Below, piece by piece: positions 23,141 through 31,412 of a stretch of 38,348 nucleotides of DNA. A program made the position numbers and the translations under genes. Under the pieces are notes generated by a model. That model searched no databases and had not been told where the DNA came from. It saw only the letters and a list, made by a program, of their open reading frames with translations. Each line of letters opens with the position of its first letter. The stretch's first letter is position 1. This DNA comes from Acidobacteriota bacterium (lineage in GTDB: Bacteria; Acidobacteriota; Thermoanaerobaculia; Thermoanaerobaculales; Sulfomarinibacteraceae): contig WGCW01000145.1 of NCBI GenBank assembly GCA_015493585.1, positions 1-38,348 of the forward strand, given 5' to 3'.

Positions 23141-24613
23141 TCAGCTGACCATCGGGAACACCAACGGGCCAAGGATCAGCACGAGGAGCACAACGATCAA
23201 TGCGGCGATCAAGTTGAGCCGGACGCCCTCACGGAACATATCCGTTGCACTGACCTTGCCCGACGCCATGACGATGGCGTTTGGAGGCGTTGCAACCGGG
23301 AGCATGAACGCGCATGAGGCAGCGACGGTAGACGCAACCATCAGGAGGTACGGAGGCTCATCGATGGCGAGGGCGAGCGCAGCCATGACCGGCATCATCA
23401 GTGTCGCGGTTGCCGTGTTCGACGTCAGGTTCGTTACGAAAATGGTAACCAGGACAACCACGAGGATGATGAGAATGACGGGAAGATGTTGGAGCCCGTG
23501 CAGCTCGTGTGCCATCCACACGTCCAGCTTTGATGCATGAACTCCATCGGCGAGGGCAAAGCCGCCACCGAAGAGGAGCAGAACGCCCCACGGAATGCCG
23601 TGCCGGACTTCGTCCCAGGTAACCAGCGGGTTCCCCGATCCATCACCGCGAGGGATCATCGTGGCTGCAATGGCGGCGGCGATGGCGGGAACGGCATCCG
23701 AGACCAGCTTAGGATTGGACAGGAGGCGGCTCCATCCTGGAATGACCAGACTCCCAAAACGAAGGTCAGCACGGAAGATCCAGAGCAATGCCGTCACGAG
23801 CAGCAGAAGGAGCGCACGCCGTTCGGCGGGCGTGACAGAGCCGAGCGACGCCGCTTCCCGTTCCAGGACCTCTCCGGCCGATCCGCCGCCACTGAGTCCA
23901 CGGGCAAGCAGCAGCCCGGCAATCGGGAGCAGACAAATCACCGCCGGCACTCCGAACAGCATCCAGCTTCCGAACGTGATTTGAGGAAGGTTTGGGACGA
24001 GATCTGGCGCCATGCCTGCGAGAACCAGGTTTGGCGGGGTGCCGACGAGGGTGCCGAGACCCCCGATCGATGCACCGAAGGCGACGGCGAGAAAGAGGCG
24101 CATCGGTCCCTTTGGATCATCGATTTTGGACGCAACTCCGGCCGCAATAGGTAACATCATGAGTGTGGTTGCGGTGTTGGAGAGCCACATGGACAATACG
24201 GCCGTTGCAATCAAGAAGGCCCAAATCAAGCGGCGCGGCGAGCTCCCGATGGCCCGTACCGTGGTAAGCGCGATGCGGCGGTGCGCACCGGAACGTTCGA
24301 TGGCCAGCGCCATGACGAAGCCGCCGAGAAAGAGGAAAATCATGTGATTACCGTAATTCGGGGCAACCAGGCGAACACCTTCGACGCCAGCCAGTGGAAA
24401 GAGGACGAGCGGGAGAAGGGATGTGACGGCGAGCGGTACGGCTTCCGTGACCCACCAGATCGCCATCCACAGCGCGACCCCCGAAACGAGCTTTGCGTGA
24501 ACGGTCATGGATGAAATCGGAATGACGAGGAGGATGATGAAGATGATGGGTCCCAAGAGACGTACAACGGTTTTTGATGAGTGCTCGCTGGGTGACGCGT
24601 CTTGATGTGCCAT
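23141..24613 (-). CDS. DASS/SLC13-family sodium:dicarboxylate symporter
   Basis: The product is about 490 aa with 11-12 membrane helices. The two substrate- and sodium-binding signatures are present in each half: WLSNTATTLMMLPIA and NLTSNTATATLMMPV. Each is paired with a loop near LVGTPPNLVLAG and PVATPPNAIVMAS. This matches VcINDY-type transporters of succinate, malate or other C4-C6 carboxylates; sulfate transport in the family is less likely with this motif pair. It lacks TrkA-C domains, unlike the other SLC13-type protein in the window. I place the start at the ATG 24613, behind GGGGG, because the ATG at 24640 coincides with the predicted transcription start. If the transcript is leaderless the protein gains nine residues. 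Confidence 0.92.
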   Translation of the reverse strand: MAHQDASPSEHSSKTVVRLLGPIIFIILLVIPISSMTVHAKLVSGVALWMAIWWVTEAVPLAVTSLLPLVLFPLAGVEGVRLVAPNYGNHMIFLFLGGFVMALAIERSGAHRRIALTTVRAIGSSPRRLIWAFLIATAVLSMWLSNTATTLMMLPIAAGVASKIDDPKGPMRLFLAVAFGASIGGLGTLVGTPPNLVLAGMAPDLVPNLPQITFGSWMLFGVPAVICLLPIAGLLLARGLSGGGSAGEVLEREAASLGSVTPAERRALLLLLVTALLWIFRADLRFGSLVIPGWSRLLSNPKLVSDAVPAIAAAIAATMIPRGDGSGNPLVTWDEVRHGIPWGVLLLFGGGFALADGVHASKLDVWMAHELHGLQHLPVILIILVVVLVTIFVTNLTSNTATATLMMPVMAALALAIDEPPYLLMVASTVAASCAFMLPVATPPNAIVMASGKVSATDMFREGVRLNLIAALIVVLLVLILGPLVFPMVS

Positions 24614-24645
24614 ACTGCCCCCAATCCGTATATGACCCATTGGTG

Positions 24646-24674
24646 ATTATAGGTCCGGGCCGGGAGCATGTCAC
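24646..24674 (-). promoter_or_regulatory. Strong sigma70-like promoter of the DASS transporter gene
   Basis: GTGACA (24669-24674) and a perfect TATAAT (24646-24651) are 17 bp apart on the minus strand. Transcription should start near 24639, about 27 nt before the preferred start codon. Confidence 0.75.
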
Positions 24675-24688
24675 GAAACGGCTGAGAT

Positions 24689-24972
24689 GAGGTTGTTGCG
24701 CTGTGCGCCCCTTCTTTGCGGGACAGGTGGGAAGAGGAATGAAACGCAGAGCCGCGAGGGGGCGGCGGCGTAGCCATCCCTCTGTTGTCATCCTGAGCCC
24801 ATCCCTTTTTCGTGTCATCCTGAGCCTATCCCTTTTTCGTGTCATCCTGAGCCGGAGGCGAAGGATCTGGGCGGGGGAACGGCCGCAGGGAGAGCGAACC
24901 TGCCTTCGCCATCGTACGCCGCATTCTGCGCGTGGGTCGGCTATTCAACACTGTCCCCATTTCGTGAAGATC
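24689..24972. repeat. Dispersed intergenic element, copy 1
   Basis: The left 63 bp (24689-24751, GAGGTTGTTGCGC to AACGCAGAG) and the right 30 bp (24943-24972, starting ATTCAACACTGTCCCC) match the element at 38134-38348 at nearly every base except a short central patch. The interior differs and holds GTCATCCTGAGC repeats. Both copies sit upstream of a minus-strand gene in the same orientation. No protein is encoded. Confidence 0.75.
24787..24854 (+). repeat. 27-bp tandem repeat, two and a half copies
   Basis: Two 27-bp units (24787-24813 and 24814-24840) differ by one base, and a third begins at 24841. Each starts GTCATCCTGAGCC and ends CCCTTTTTCGT. It lies inside the dispersed element and looks like recent slippage. 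Confidence 0.85.
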
Positions 24973-25284
24973 CATCTGGAGCATCTAACCGGGGAGATCG
25001 CGGCAGCGCAGAGAGAAGAGGAGGAGAGAGGGACAAGGGGGGTAGAGACAGTTTGCCTGGCCGTGCGAGTTGCTCCGCGTGGGGTGAAAGTCGCCATCTC
25101 GGCCGCCTTCTGGGGGAAAACTTGCAATTTCGGCCATTTCTTGGGGTGAAGCCGAAGCTGCGGCCTTCGAATCTCTCGATCCTCGTTGGCCTTAGCGGCA
25201 GCGCAATGCCCGCGAGATCTCGTCCGCATCAGCAATGAGCGAGTATCACACCGGGTGGAGGAGACCCCAGGTCTATCGCCTGGG
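24973..25284. other. Intergenic region without a gene; 31-bp degenerate repeats
   Basis: I see no supported gene. Two imperfect 31-bp units, 25081-25111 and 25112-25142, share GGGGnnAAAnTnGCnATnTCGGCC, and a third diverged unit may follow at 25143. A hairpin CCCAGG...CCTGGG (25266-25284) lies right behind the diguanylate cyclase stop codon; it has no T-run, so it is at best a weak terminator or RNA 3'-end stabiliser. Confidence 0.5.
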
Positions 25285-27603
25285 CTATTCGTGTCCGAGA
25301 TCTGGAACGATCTGATTTCTGCCCTGACGTTTTGCCGTCAGGAGCCGTTCATCAGCCTCGTTGATGATCTCAAGTGGGGTCGGCATGGTTTGACCCTCTT
25401 TGGGAGACACCACAGCCACGCCGATTGAGATCGTCATCTGAAGAGTGTGCTCCGGAGAGATCACGATCCGCATTTCCTCGATGGCGACCCGCAGCTTGTT
25501 GGCGACGGCACATGCCTGGGGCAACGTGCTTTCCGGAAGCACCATGAGAAACTCCTCGCCCCCGTACCGTCCAATCGAATCGGTGCTTCGAAGATTCCGC
25601 TTCAACGCAGTCGCAACCTGCTTGAGAACCGCATCTCCAGCGAGGTGGCCGTGACGGTCGTTGACTCTCTTGAAGTGATCCAGATCTGCCATGGCAACCG
25701 AGAGGGGACGCTGGTAGCGGTCGGCACGTTCGAGCTCACGTCCTAAAACATCGAGAATAGCCTCACGGCGAAGGAGGCCGGTGAGCCCCTCATACGTCGC
25801 CGAATGAAAGAGCCGGACGTTTTGGAGAATCGTTGCCGCGTGGCGGGAAAAGAGGCTCAGCAGGTCAATTTCTTCAGCACTGAATGGCTCGTGGTCCCGT
25901 TTTTCTCCGAGTGTGAGGAGACCAACGAGCTGATTGCCGGTGACGAGCGCCGAGACGACAGCCGCATTGAGCGGTGCGAGGCGTATCCCGAGAGACGGGC
26001 TGAGCGAAGCAACATGCTGTGCCTTCAGGGGCCGGTCTGTTGTTTTGAGGAGCTGGAGACCTGGATCCTCGGAATCGATGAGGAGGGAACTTTCGAGTAA
26101 GAGATCCGCGTTGGGAGCGTCTGAAGCCAAGGCCACGACAACGCCCGACCTCGGGTCAGCGATGAAGAGGGCCGTCGACGTCACACCAAACGCTGAAGTG
26201 ACTTCGTGGACGAGGTGTTTCCCAATGGCAGAGATGTCACCCAGGGCGGGAACGTCGGCCGCCACCTGAACGAGCCTCTGACGCAACGCCATGCGCTCAG
26301 GGAAGAGACGGCGGTCGATGATTTCTTGGATTTTCTTTCGCATGGGCCAAAAGAGGAGCCCCAACAGCAGGGTTGTCGCCGAGATGACCCAAACCGACGT
26401 GACCCCCGCTGTCGTCTGGGACAGGAACATGCCTGCCAAGCTCAGCACCCCATAGAACAGGCCGATCATCAGGATGGTGAGCGTGGAATACACGAGGCTC
26501 CGCTTGATCACGAGCTCGATATCGAAAAGGTGGAGCCGGTAGATGGCGATGAAGATGGCGATGGGACAGGGGAGGAGGACGAGCAGCTGAACAATGTTCA
26601 ACCACTGGCTCGTGGTATACCCAGTTCGACCCACGAGCTCCAAAATCAACGAGAAGAGCGCCCACGGCATGAGCCCGATCAGGACCAGCATGGCATGTTG
26701 ACGTTCGATGGGTCCAACGGCGCGATGGGCCTGATACGCCAGAATCGCAATGATGGCAAATGCCCAGACCGTGATCCCAGTGTTGAACGTTTCCAAAATC
26801 TGATCAGATGTCCATGGGAGAACCTGCTTCCAAAACACCTCGGTAAACAAGGAAAGCGGCCCCAGTATGGCGAATCCAATCCCAATCCAGTAGTAGGCGC
26901 GGACAATCCAGGGGTGCCGTTTGATCCACGGGGCCGGTTTGGGAATGACGGAAGCTAGATGGAAGAGGAGGCCGATCTGCAGGCCGTTGATCAGATAGAA
27001 CCATAGATTGCCGAAAACCCACCAGGCAATAGATCCATACGCACCGGCTGGTGCAGCAAGCTCCAGGGCAACAGCGGCCGAAAAGGCAGCGAGGAGGCGT
27101 GCCCGCGGGTCCGCTGGAACTTGGAACCACGCGACCAGGGCGATCAGGAGATAGGCGAGCGTCGTCAGGAACGTGGCAAGCGCAAAGATCCAAGGGAACG
27201 GGATGCCCGGTGTAAGGGTGACGCTGATGTGCTTCTTTCCTCTTAGGATCTCCATATGGAGCGGCTTGCCGTTCTTCTCGGCTGGGATCACCGCGGCATC
27301 GTAATCCTTAAATGAATGGATCCGATGTCCGTTCACGCTGATCAGGAGATCTCCTGACCGGAGACCTGCTCGAGCGGCCGGCTGATCAGGGTTCACCGAC
27401 GAAAAGAGAAGGCCCTTGTGGGTCACGTCGATTGTTACTCCGATCCCGTGCGCATTGAACTGTGCAATTTGAAGAAACTGGATCAGAAACAGAACGAGAA
27501 CAGCCGTAGAGACGAGGATGCCGATCGCCCGATGCCATACAGCCCATCTCGCATTCTGAGAGCGTGCTGAAGTGAGACGTGCCATACCAGTGCTCTGGCT
27601 CAT
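25285..27603 (-). CDS. Membrane diguanylate cyclase with PDZ, GAF and GGDEF domains
   Basis: The 772-aa protein has one N-terminal helix (about 28-47), a periplasmic PDZ-like domain (about 55-130: PDQPAARAGLRSGDLLISVNG), about eight further helices to residue 420, a GAF domain (about 455-605) and a C-terminal GGDEF domain. The membrane part ends with YRLHLFDIELVIKRSLVY and KIQEIIDRRLFPER, as in ComP/LiaS-like kinases, but the kinase is replaced by a cyclase. The active site is GGEEF in RYGGEEFLMVL. An RSTD five residues earlier is a canonical I-site for product inhibition. It should make cyclic di-GMP from GTP in response to an envelope signal sensed by the PDZ or membrane part; the signal is unknown. 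No strong ribosome site decides between Met1 and Met7. Confidence 0.9.
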   Translation of the reverse strand: MSQSTGMARLTSARSQNARWAVWHRAIGILVSTAVLVLFLIQFLQIAQFNAHGIGVTIDVTHKGLLFSSVNPDQPAARAGLRSGDLLISVNGHRIHSFKDYDAAVIPAEKNGKPLHMEILRGKKHISVTLTPGIPFPWIFALATFLTTLAYLLIALVAWFQVPADPRARLLAAFSAAVALELAAPAGAYGSIAWWVFGNLWFYLINGLQIGLLFHLASVIPKPAPWIKRHPWIVRAYYWIGIGFAILGPLSLFTEVFWKQVLPWTSDQILETFNTGITVWAFAIIAILAYQAHRAVGPIERQHAMLVLIGLMPWALFSLILELVGRTGYTTSQWLNIVQLLVLLPCPIAIFIAIYRLHLFDIELVIKRSLVYSTLTILMIGLFYGVLSLAGMFLSQTTAGVTSVWVISATTLLLGLLFWPMRKKIQEIIDRRLFPERMALRQRLVQVAADVPALGDISAIGKHLVHEVTSAFGVTSTALFIADPRSGVVVALASDAPNADLLLESSLLIDSEDPGLQLLKTTDRPLKAQHVASLSPSLGIRLAPLNAAVVSALVTGNQLVGLLTLGEKRDHEPFSAEEIDLLSLFSRHAATILQNVRLFHSATYEGLTGLLRREAILDVLGRELERADRYQRPLSVAMADLDHFKRVNDRHGHLAGDAVLKQVATALKRNLRSTDSIGRYGGEEFLMVLPESTLPQACAVANKLRVAIEEMRIVISPEHTLQMTISIGVAVVSPKEGQTMPTPLEIINEADERLLTAKRQGRNQIVPDLGHE

Positions 27604-27816
27604 TGGGGAGCTCGATGAGACGAGTGCGCACGCAAACGAACCTTCGGGATTTGCAGCACTCCGTTACCTGCTTTCCGGACCGGTTTGCGGCCGCCAGAGT
27701 TTTTCGTCATTTCCCACGCTTTCGCCGCTCCTTCATGGGAAGTTTGACCGGGAACGCTGGCGATTTCAAGTGATTCGTCTCACAACTGGTGTTGATCAGT
27801 CCTGCGACACAATATC

Positions 27817-27840
27817 AAAAACCCCGCCGAAGCGGGGTTT
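27817..27840 (-). terminator. Rho-independent terminator after icd
   Basis: On the minus strand AAACCCCGC TTCG GCGGGGTTT is followed by TT, giving a run of five T in the 3' arm. The stem is 6 GC pairs plus 3 A-T with a stable TTCG tetraloop. It lies 25 nt after the icd stop codon and may also work on the plus strand. Confidence 0.9.
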
Positions 27841-27865
27841 AGAAGAACGAGTTGAGATTCCGGTT

Positions 27866-29209
27866 CTACATGCGATCGATGATCGCCTGCCCGAATCCCG
27901 AGCACGAAACCTCGGTGACGTCCTCACGTCCCTCCCGCCGCATCAAACGTGCGAGGTCGTACGTGACGACGGCATCGTGAATGGCCTTCTCCATCCCGTT
28001 GATAATCAAGTCTCCCGCTTCGCTCCAGCCCATGTGGTTGAGCATCATGACCGCAGAGAGAATGATCGATCCCGGATTGACCTTGTCCATTCCCGTGTAC
28101 TTCGGTGCCGTGCCGTGTGTGGCCTCGAAAAGGCCGATCTCGTCGGACATGTTAGATCCCGGTCCGAGCCCGAGGCCGCCGACGAGCGCAATCGCCGCAT
28201 CTGACAGGAAGTCGCCCTCGAGGTTGGGAAGAGCCAGGACGCTGTACTCGTCGGGGCGCGTCTGGATCTGCTGGAAGATGGAGTCAGCGATCCTGTCTTT
28301 GATCAGGATCTTGCCTTCCGGAACTTTTCCGTCAAAGTTGTCCCAGACTTCCTTCTCCGTGATGGTCTTATCGCCAAACTCCTCGGCGGCGACCTCGTAC
28401 GCCCACTTTTTGAAGGAGCCTTCGGTGAACTTCATGATGTTGCCCTTGTGCACGATGGTCACCGAAGGGAGGTTCTGCTGGATGGCCCACTTGAGAGCGG
28501 CTCGCATCAGCCGTTTGGATCCAAACTCCGAGATCGGCTTGACGCCGATGCCGGAATCGGAACGGATCTCGCGGCCGGTCATGTCTTTGATGAGTTTGAT
28601 AATCGCCGTGGCGACTTCACTGCCGCGCTCGTAATCGTAGCCTGCGTATACGTCTTCGGTATTTTCACGGAAGAGGATGAAGTTGACTTTACTAGCGTAC
28701 TTGTTAGGGGAGGGAACGCCTTCGAAGTAGCGGACCGGGCGGACACAGGCGTAGAGATCGAGACGCTGGCGGAACCGGACGTTGATCGAGCGGAACCGCT
28801 TCGTGACACCATCTTCCCGGCCGCATTTGTCGCATTTGCCGCCGTGGTACTGCTGATGGGCGCAGTAGAGACAGACGTGGGTCTCTTCTCCGATCGGCGT
28901 CGTAAACGGTCCCTTGATCGCGACCTTGAGGTAACGAATCGCCTCGACGGTCTCGTCAGGGAACTCCGTTCCATAATGGTGCAGCCCTTCCAGACCGGCG
29001 TACAGAGGGCACCATGCAATGCCCCTCTGACCACCGTATGCCTTGTTGACGGCTTCATCGACGACGTGCTGCATGACGGGTGTGATGTCGAGGCCGATCC
29101 CGTCTCCCCTCAGCACCCCGATGATCGGATGGTCACCGGCTTCAATCTTCCCATTTTTCGTCTGGATGAGATCCCCTTCTGGGATCTTGACTTCTTTGAA
29201 CTGGACCAT
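27866..29209 (-). CDS. icd: NADP-type isocitrate dehydrogenase with a four-Cys insertion
   Basis: The 447-aa enzyme converts isocitrate to 2-oxoglutarate in the TCA cycle. It has GVLRGDGIGLDITP, AIKGPFTTPIG, the substrate serine in RSINVRFRQRLDLYACVRPVRY, FRENTEDVYAGYDYE, NLEGDFLSDAAIALVGGLG and ATHGTAPKYTG. The fold matches E. coli Icd (416 aa). Between TTPIG and RSINVR lies an extra segment of about 28 residues (109-137) with Cys113, Cys116, Cys126 and Cys129 (CLYC and CDKC), a zinc-ribbon-like knuckle. It sits directly before the serine loop that binds isocitrate and that E. coli IDH kinase phosphorylates. The coding frame is intact, so this is not a frameshift. NADP use is inferred from overall similarity. 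The ATG at 29209 follows AGGAGGTGTGGC. Confidence 0.95.
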   Translation of the reverse strand: MVQFKEVKIPEGDLIQTKNGKIEAGDHPIIGVLRGDGIGLDITPVMQHVVDEAVNKAYGGQRGIAWCPLYAGLEGLHHYGTEFPDETVEAIRYLKVAIKGPFTTPIGEETHVCLYCAHQQYHGGKCDKCGREDGVTKRFRSINVRFRQRLDLYACVRPVRYFEGVPSPNKYASKVNFILFRENTEDVYAGYDYERGSEVATAIIKLIKDMTGREIRSDSGIGVKPISEFGSKRLMRAALKWAIQQNLPSVTIVHKGNIMKFTEGSFKKWAYEVAAEEFGDKTITEKEVWDNFDGKVPEGKILIKDRIADSIFQQIQTRPDEYSVLALPNLEGDFLSDAAIALVGGLGLGPGSNMSDEIGLFEATHGTAPKYTGMDKVNPGSIILSAVMMLNHMGWSEAGDLIINGMEKAIHDAVVTYDLARLMRREGREDVTEVSCSGFGQAIIDRM

Positions 29210-29250
29210 GCCACACCTCCTGGTTTCATTGCGGCGTTCGCCACGGGGGA

Positions 29251-29279
29251 ATGATACGCTAGGTTGGATGGCTTGTCAC
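29251..29279 (-). promoter_or_regulatory. icd promoter with overlapping inverted repeat
   Basis: GTGACA (29274-29279), 17 bp, TATCAT (29251-29256) on the minus strand, with start near 29244 and a 35-nt leader. The -35 is covered by an inverted repeat GGCTTGT (29270-29276) / ACAAGCC (29287-29293), a plausible operator. Confidence 0.6.
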
Positions 29280-29311
29280 GGTTTTCACAAGCCCACGGTG
29301 GTGACGGTACC

Positions 29312-31372
29312 GTGATTAATCGCGCGGCGGTGACGCGCCGGATGGTGGCTTGCATGGTGATCGCCACACTGAGCCTTGCGCACATTGCATGTGTGCGGCG
29401 GTCCAACAGCATCGCCGGCCTTGCTGCCGTCAAGGCGTCCGGTCAGCTTCGTGTTCTCGTGCGTCCCGGTTTTTTTCAAAGCCGGGTCGTGATGGCTAAT
29501 GGAGAAAGCCCGCGGCTCATACTTGAGCACCTCGCCCGGCGCCTCGGCGTGCGTCTGTCGTGGGTTCAGACCTCGCGGAACGATCAGCTCCTCAACTGGC
29601 TCGCACGTGGCCGGGGCGATCTCGCCGTTGGCCGGTTCTCACCCAGCGCGTTGAGACGGCTCGGTTTCAGCTCCTCCACGGCGGTGGATTGGGCTGACGA
29701 TCTGGCCGTCGCAGCGCCGGGAAGCGGCATAAGGTCACTGGCTGACGTTGGATCGGACGATATTGATGTGCAACGTTCGAGCCTGGAGGGGCGCTTTTGG
29801 GACGAGATACCGGGGGCTTTCCCCAGGGCGCCACAGATCATGGCGGTCCCTGAAGAAACGCCGCTCGAAGAGGTTTTGAGACGGGTCGCCGGGGGCAGGT
29901 ACCGGGTGACGTTGACCGATTCAGGGCTGCTGGATGCGTTTCCAGGAAGGTACGGGCTCAAGATTCTTGGAACGCTTGGCACGTCAAGACCGGTGGTGTG
30001 GGCCGTGAGGCGGCGTGACGCGGCCTTGAGAACAGCGATTGACGATTTTCTCTTTGCAGAGAAGGTGCTGTCTCCAGGCACCGGCGTCCGGGCCTGCAGG
30101 ACTCTCCGGGAGATCCGTCAGGCGGGGGTGTTGAGGCTGATCACGTGGAACTCGCCGACGACATGCCGGATCGCGAGCGGCGGGTTAGGCGGATTCGAGT
30201 ATCGTCTCGCAACAAACTTTGCCCGGGTCCTGCGCGTGCGTTTGGGGCTGAGGATTCCGCCACCTGGGACGGATCCTCTGACGTGGCTCGACGAAGGCTA
30301 CGGAGATATCGCTGCGCTTCATCAGCCGTTGCCACCCGCAGTTAAACGAGCGTTTCCGGTGACAATGCCCTACCAACAGGTGGATCTCATTGCCGTTACC
30401 TCAACCGCTTCAGGGTTGTCGGGAGTTCCGGAAGATCTCAGCGTGGCGCCTGTCGCGGTCGACCCCCTGACTGCTGGGATCCTCCGGTTGATGCCGTTTT
30501 CCAAACCGCCCTCTCTGATTCCCCCGCAAGCGGGAAGTGACATGCTACATTCCTTGCTCGCGGTGGCGCGCGGTACGGCGGGCATCGCCGTGGTCGATAG
30601 TGACACTGCACGGCTTGAGCTCGGGGATTGGCCAAGCCTCCGGAGGGGATCTGTCATTGTGCCCGCCTGTGCGCTCAGGTGGGTCGTGGGGGCCGGAGCG
30701 CCTGCGCTGCGCCGCGCAGCGAATCGTTTTCTCAAAGAAGCGATCCACTCCGGCTTGATCCGGCAACTCAGGCAGAATGAGCTGGTTCAGGTGGGAAGCT
30801 CGTGGCACCAGAAAATTGACATTCCTCCCGGGCATCTGACGCCGTTCGATGGTCTTCTCGAGGCTGCAGGCCGTGAGTACGGCATCGACTGGCGCTTGCT
30901 GGCTTCGATCATGTACGAGGAGTCGCGGTTCAACCCGCGAGCGGTCGGCCCAGGAGGATCAGCCGGCCTGTTTCAGTTCATGCCGGCCACATGGGAAGGG
31001 TTAGGCATCCACGATCCGATGGATCCGCGGGAAGCCATCCCCGCCGCGGCCCGTTATTTGAAACAGTTGATGGACCAGTTTTCGGGCGTTCCCTTCGCAT
31101 CACGTGTGGCGATGGCGATCGCATCGTATAACGTTGGCCCACGGCACGTCGCCGACGCGAGAAGACTTGCCCTTGAGATGCACCTTGACCCCAAGCTCTG
31201 GAGCGGAAACGTGGAAACTGCGATGCTCATCCTGGACAACCCGGATGTGGCGAGCCGGTTTCCGGCCGGAGTGTGCCGCTGCCGCCGGGCGGTTGGGTAC
31301 ACGCGGAGGATCTTGCGCCGTTATCAGGCGTACCGGGAAGAGTTCTCCGTCCTGGGCGCTGCCGGGCTGTAG
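29312..31372 (+). CDS. MltF-like lytic transglycosylase with two solute-binding domains
   Basis: The product is about 686 aa. A basic N-terminus and hydrophobic stretch (MVACMVIATLSLAHIAC) suggest a signal peptide, perhaps of a lipoprotein, though the lipobox is imperfect. Two SBP_bac_3-type domains follow: one from KASGQLRVLVRPGFF (about 45-270) and one from REIRQAGVLRLITW (about 275-500). The C-terminal SLT domain has the catalytic Glu in MYEESRFNPRAVG, then AGLFQFMPATW and AIASYNVGP. It should cleave murein glycan strands to 1,6-anhydro ends in the periplasm. E. coli MltF has one SBP domain; this protein has two. The start is uncertain: TTG 29264, GTG 29312 and ATG 29342 are all possible, and none has a strong ribosome site. 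It is divergent from icd. Confidence 0.88.
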   Translation: MINRAAVTRRMVACMVIATLSLAHIACVRRSNSIAGLAAVKASGQLRVLVRPGFFQSRVVMANGESPRLILEHLARRLGVRLSWVQTSRNDQLLNWLARGRGDLAVGRFSPSALRRLGFSSSTAVDWADDLAVAAPGSGIRSLADVGSDDIDVQRSSLEGRFWDEIPGAFPRAPQIMAVPEETPLEEVLRRVAGGRYRVTLTDSGLLDAFPGRYGLKILGTLGTSRPVVWAVRRRDAALRTAIDDFLFAEKVLSPGTGVRACRTLREIRQAGVLRLITWNSPTTCRIASGGLGGFEYRLATNFARVLRVRLGLRIPPPGTDPLTWLDEGYGDIAALHQPLPPAVKRAFPVTMPYQQVDLIAVTSTASGLSGVPEDLSVAPVAVDPLTAGILRLMPFSKPPSLIPPQAGSDMLHSLLAVARGTAGIAVVDSDTARLELGDWPSLRRGSVIVPACALRWVVGAGAPALRRAANRFLKEAIHSGLIRQLRQNELVQVGSSWHQKIDIPPGHLTPFDGLLEAAGREYGIDWRLLASIMYEESRFNPRAVGPGGSAGLFQFMPATWEGLGIHDPMDPREAIPAAARYLKQLMDQFSGVPFASRVAMAIASYNVGPRHVADARRLALEMHLDPKLWSGNVETAMLILDNPDVASRFPAGVCRCRRAVGYTRRILRRYQAYREEFSVLGAAGL

Positions 31373-31412
31373 TGGGGATCGTTGCGACAGGAACGGCCAC
31401 TGACGATCTTGC

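Noticed and set aside
24703-25149. 148-aa plus-strand ORF in the second repeat region
   Set aside because: Made of repeat units (VILSPSLFR twice) with no ribosome site or motif.
25143-25200. tRNA-like TTCGAATC near 25168
   Set aside because: No acceptor stem or anticodon arm can be drawn around it.
31377-31408. GATCGT...ACGATC hairpin between the transglycosylase and HEPN-like genes as a terminator
   Set aside because: The loop is about 20 nt and there is no T-run.
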